A program made the translations under genes and the position numbers. A stretch of DNA of 64,000 bases, from the NCBI RefSeq assembly GCF_019139535.1, contig NZ_CP077073.1:4244501-4308500 (forward strand). The letters run 5' to 3'. The DNA comes from Pseudomonas muyukensis. GTDB lineage: Bacteria > Pseudomonadota > Gammaproteobacteria > Pseudomonadales > Pseudomonadaceae. The first letter of the stretch is position 1, and each line of letters opens with the position of its first letter. Of this stretch, positions 60,826-64,000 are shown piece by piece. The notes below the pieces were generated by a model that did no database searches, was not told the DNA's origin, and saw only the letters and a list, made by a program, of their open reading frames with translations.

Positions 60826-61695
60826 ATGCCCATGCAAGCCGTTCGCAGCATTCTTGTCGTACTCGACCCCGAGCACGCCCACAGCCGCGCCCTGACCCGG
60901 GCCAAGCTGATTGCCGGGGTGACCGGCGCGCGCCTGCACCTGCTGATGTGCGACAAGAAGCAGGACCATGATGCGCTGCTCAGCTTGCTCAGCAGCCAGT
61001 TGCACGACGATGGCTACGACAACGTCACCCACGAGCAGCATTGGAAGGACAACCTGCACAAGTCGATCATCCATGTGCAGCAGGCCGAGGGTTGTGAGCT
61101 GGTGATCAAGGAGCATCGCCCCGACAACCCGCTGCGCAAGGCATTGTTGACGCCCAGTGACTGGAAACTGTTGCGCGAATGCCCCTGCGCAGTGCTGATG
61201 GTCAAGAGCGAACGGCCCTGGACGGGAGGCAAGATCCTCGCGGCCGTGGATGTGGGCAACCAGGATGAAGCCCATCGCCGCCTGCATGCCAGCATCATCG
61301 ATCATGGTTATGACATCGCCGCCCTGGCCAAGGGTGAGCTGCATGTGATCAGTGCCCACCCCTCGCCCATGTTGTCAGCGGCCGATCCTGTGTACCAGCT
61401 CACCGAAACCATCGAGAAACGCTACCGGGAAGCCTGCCTGGCGTTCCAGGCCGAGTTCGATATCAGTGACGAGCGCCTGCATATCGCGGAAGGCCCGGCT
61501 GATGTACTCATTCCGTATACCGAGAAACAGTGCGATGCCGTGGTGACGATTATCGGCACCGTGGCCCGCACCGGGATTTCCGGGGCGTTGATCGGCAATA
61601 CCGCCGAGGTGGTGCTGGATGCGCTCGAGGGTGATGTGCTGGTGCTCAAGAGCGAAGAAGCGACGGCACATCTGGCGGAACTGGCGCGGGGTTGA
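60826..61695 (+). CDS. universal stress protein, tandem USP domains
   Basis: 289 residues with two UspA folds: the first about 5-130 (ILVVLDPEHAHSRALTRAKLIAG...CAVLMVKSERPW) and the second about 135-285, ending GALIGNTAEVVLDALEGDVLVLK with the G-x(2)-G-x(9)-G(S/T/N)-type nucleotide motif (GTVARTGISGALIGNTAE). An ANR box at the promoter points to induction under low oxygen. Start at 60826 (MPMQ) or 60832 (MQAV); GAAGGGAG fits 60832 better. Confidence 0.9.
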   Translation: MPMQAVRSILVVLDPEHAHSRALTRAKLIAGVTGARLHLLMCDKKQDHDALLSLLSSQLHDDGYDNVTHEQHWKDNLHKSIIHVQQAEGCELVIKEHRPDNPLRKALLTPSDWKLLRECPCAVLMVKSERPWTGGKILAAVDVGNQDEAHRRLHASIIDHGYDIAALAKGELHVISAHPSPMLSAADPVYQLTETIEKRYREACLAFQAEFDISDERLHIAEGPADVLIPYTEKQCDAVVTIIGTVARTGISGALIGNTAEVVLDALEGDVLVLKSEEATAHLAELARG

Positions 61696-61740
61696 GCACT
61701 TCGCTTTAACGTGCGCTGCGCAAACCCTGCCACGCACCCT

Positions 61741-62084
61741 GTAGGCGCGGCCTTGTGTCGCGAAAGGGCTGCGCAGCGGCCGTAATTCAGGCGACGCGAT
61801 TGTCCTGGAGGACCGAGGCTGCAGGATGGCACCGGCTGCGCCGGTGTTCGCCGGCAAGGCCGGCTCCTACAGCGATCGCCGCCCGCCTGCGGCCTGTAGG
61901 AGCCAGCCTTGCTGGCGAACCAAGCGGCGCGGTCTGCCTGCAATGGCGCTTGTAGGAGCGGCCTTGTGTCGCGATCGGGCGCGCAGCGGCCGTAATCCAG
62001 GCGACGCGATTGTCCTGGAGGACCGAGGCTGCAGGTTTTGCGGCCGCTGCGCGCCCGATCGCGACACAAGGCCGCTCCTACAAG
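61741..62084. repeat. mosaic of REP elements with a perfect 44-base inverted repeat
   Basis: A unit of about 85 bases (61741-61825) recurs at 61952-62035 with a few differences. Between them is an opposing GTTCGCC/GGCGAAC pair at about 61845-61920. The second unit's left arm (61949-61992) is an exact inverted copy of 62041-62084, 44 bases, with a 48-base centre. It would form an unusually strong hairpin. Confidence 0.85.
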
Positions 62085-62120
62085 GGCCGCACCTGCCGGG
62101 GTTTTCTGCACCACAAAGAC

Positions 62121-62154
62121 AAAACCCCTACCTGCTCGCGCAGATAGGGGTTTT
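62121..62154 (-). terminator. rRNA operon terminator
   Basis: AAAACCCCTA (62121) and TAGGGGTTTT (ending 62154) form a ten-base stem around a 14-base loop just after the 5S gene on the minus strand, followed by T/C-rich sequence. A standard Rho-independent end for the rRNA transcript. Confidence 0.85.
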
Positions 62155-62164
62155 GCGAAATGAA

Positions 62165-62281
62165 TCTTGACGATGACCTACTCTCACATGGGGAAGCCCC
62201 ACACTACCATCGGCGATGCATCGTTTCACTACTGAGTTCGGGATGGGATCAGGTGGTTCCAATGCTCTATGGTCGTCAAGA
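62165..62281 (-). rRNA. rrf: 5S ribosomal RNA
   Basis: The reverse strand carries the conserved 5S sequence including ATTGGAACCACCTGATCCCA, CCGAACTCAGTAGTGAAACG and the 3' GAGAGTAGGTCATCGTCAAG. Length about 117 bases. Exact ends are uncertain by a few bases. Confidence 0.95.
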
Positions 62282-62412
62282 AATTCGGTTGCCGTGAATG
62301 CCTTGCAGCACTCTCAGCCAATTCGGATATGTGAATTTGTGGCCCTACGAATCTTCGGGTCTTTCGTCTTCACCACCACAATCTGCGTAAGCAAATTGCT
62401 TGGGTGTTATAT

Positions 62413-64000
<1,588 letters not shown>

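Larger units (their letters stand above)
61696..62164. other. intergenic region between usp and the rRNA operon end
   Basis: 469 bases holding the REP mosaic (61741-62084) and the 5S terminator (62121-62154). No gene was seen; open frames here come from repeated palindromes. Confidence 0.75.

Overview
The window reads as chromosomal DNA of a fluorescent pseudomonad, most likely of the Pseudomonas putida group. The grounds are the very GC-rich coding sequence, the abundant REP-type palindromes (CTCCTAC...GCGAAC and GGCCTTGTGTCGCGA types), typical genera-specific genes (DUF2388, MipA beside an RstAB-like pair, fdsGBAD, two FecI/FecR/STN-receptor sets) and 5S and 23S rRNA at the right edge. No phage, plasmid, insertion sequence, tRNA or CRISPR array was recognised. 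Species assignment is inference.

Layout. 1-10.85 kb (minus): a two-partner secretion locus, an outer-membrane TpsB/CdiB transporter followed by a giant CdiA/FHA-like exoprotein whose 3' end lies beyond the left edge. 11.2-16.4 kb: a dCache chemoreceptor, an MFS transporter and an SbmA/YddA-type ABC protein. 16.7-21.8 kb (minus): the soluble NAD-linked molybdenum formate dehydrogenase operon fdsGBAD. 21.8-22.6 kb: a five-copy tandem array of paired REP elements. 22.6-25.2 kb: a DUF1289 protein, nrdB under twin NrdR boxes and a B3/B4-domain protein. 25.3-29.9 kb (minus): a six-gene membrane-stress module equivalent to E. coli yjfI-J-K-L-M-C (DUF2170, PspA, DUF2491, DUF350, DUF1190 lipoprotein, glutathionylspermidine-synthase-like ATP-grasp enzyme). 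Its first gene carries an extra N-terminal DNA-binding-like segment and lies behind two identical palindromes that bracket a possible promoter.

30-34.6 kb: a DUF2388 protein, MipA and its RstAB-like two-component system, and two uncharacterised proteins. 34.8-38.8 kb: siderophore receptor with FecR and FecI. 38.9-41.5 kb: a PerM/AI-2E family permease and TrhP. 41.6-45.2 kb (plus): copper resistance copA-copB-copG-yqaA behind a candidate CopR box. 45.3-49.6 kb: an alpha/beta hydrolase, DinB-fold protein, ZapE, a PQQ-type sugar dehydrogenase and a small secreted protein. 49.8-52.9 kb: agmatinase, a polyamine-type periplasmic binding protein and a divergent LysR regulator sharing a palindromic operator. 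52.9-56.8 kb: a second FecI/FecR/receptor set, the receptor being aerobactin-receptor (IutA)-like with an added signalling domain. 56.9-61.7 kb: LEA-type lipoprotein, nitrilase with divergent LysR regulator, small proteins, MiaE and a universal stress protein behind an ANR/FNR box. 61.7-62.1 kb: REP mosaic. 62.1-64 kb (minus): rRNA terminator, 5S and partial 23S.

Functional themes are envelope stress and metal or iron handling, with sensing through cell-surface signalling, two-component and LysR systems. The observations most worth following are the autoregulated-looking yjfI module, the truncated CdiA-like protein whose toxin and immunity genes should lie just outside the window, and the well-spaced regulator sites (NrdR, ANR, CopR).
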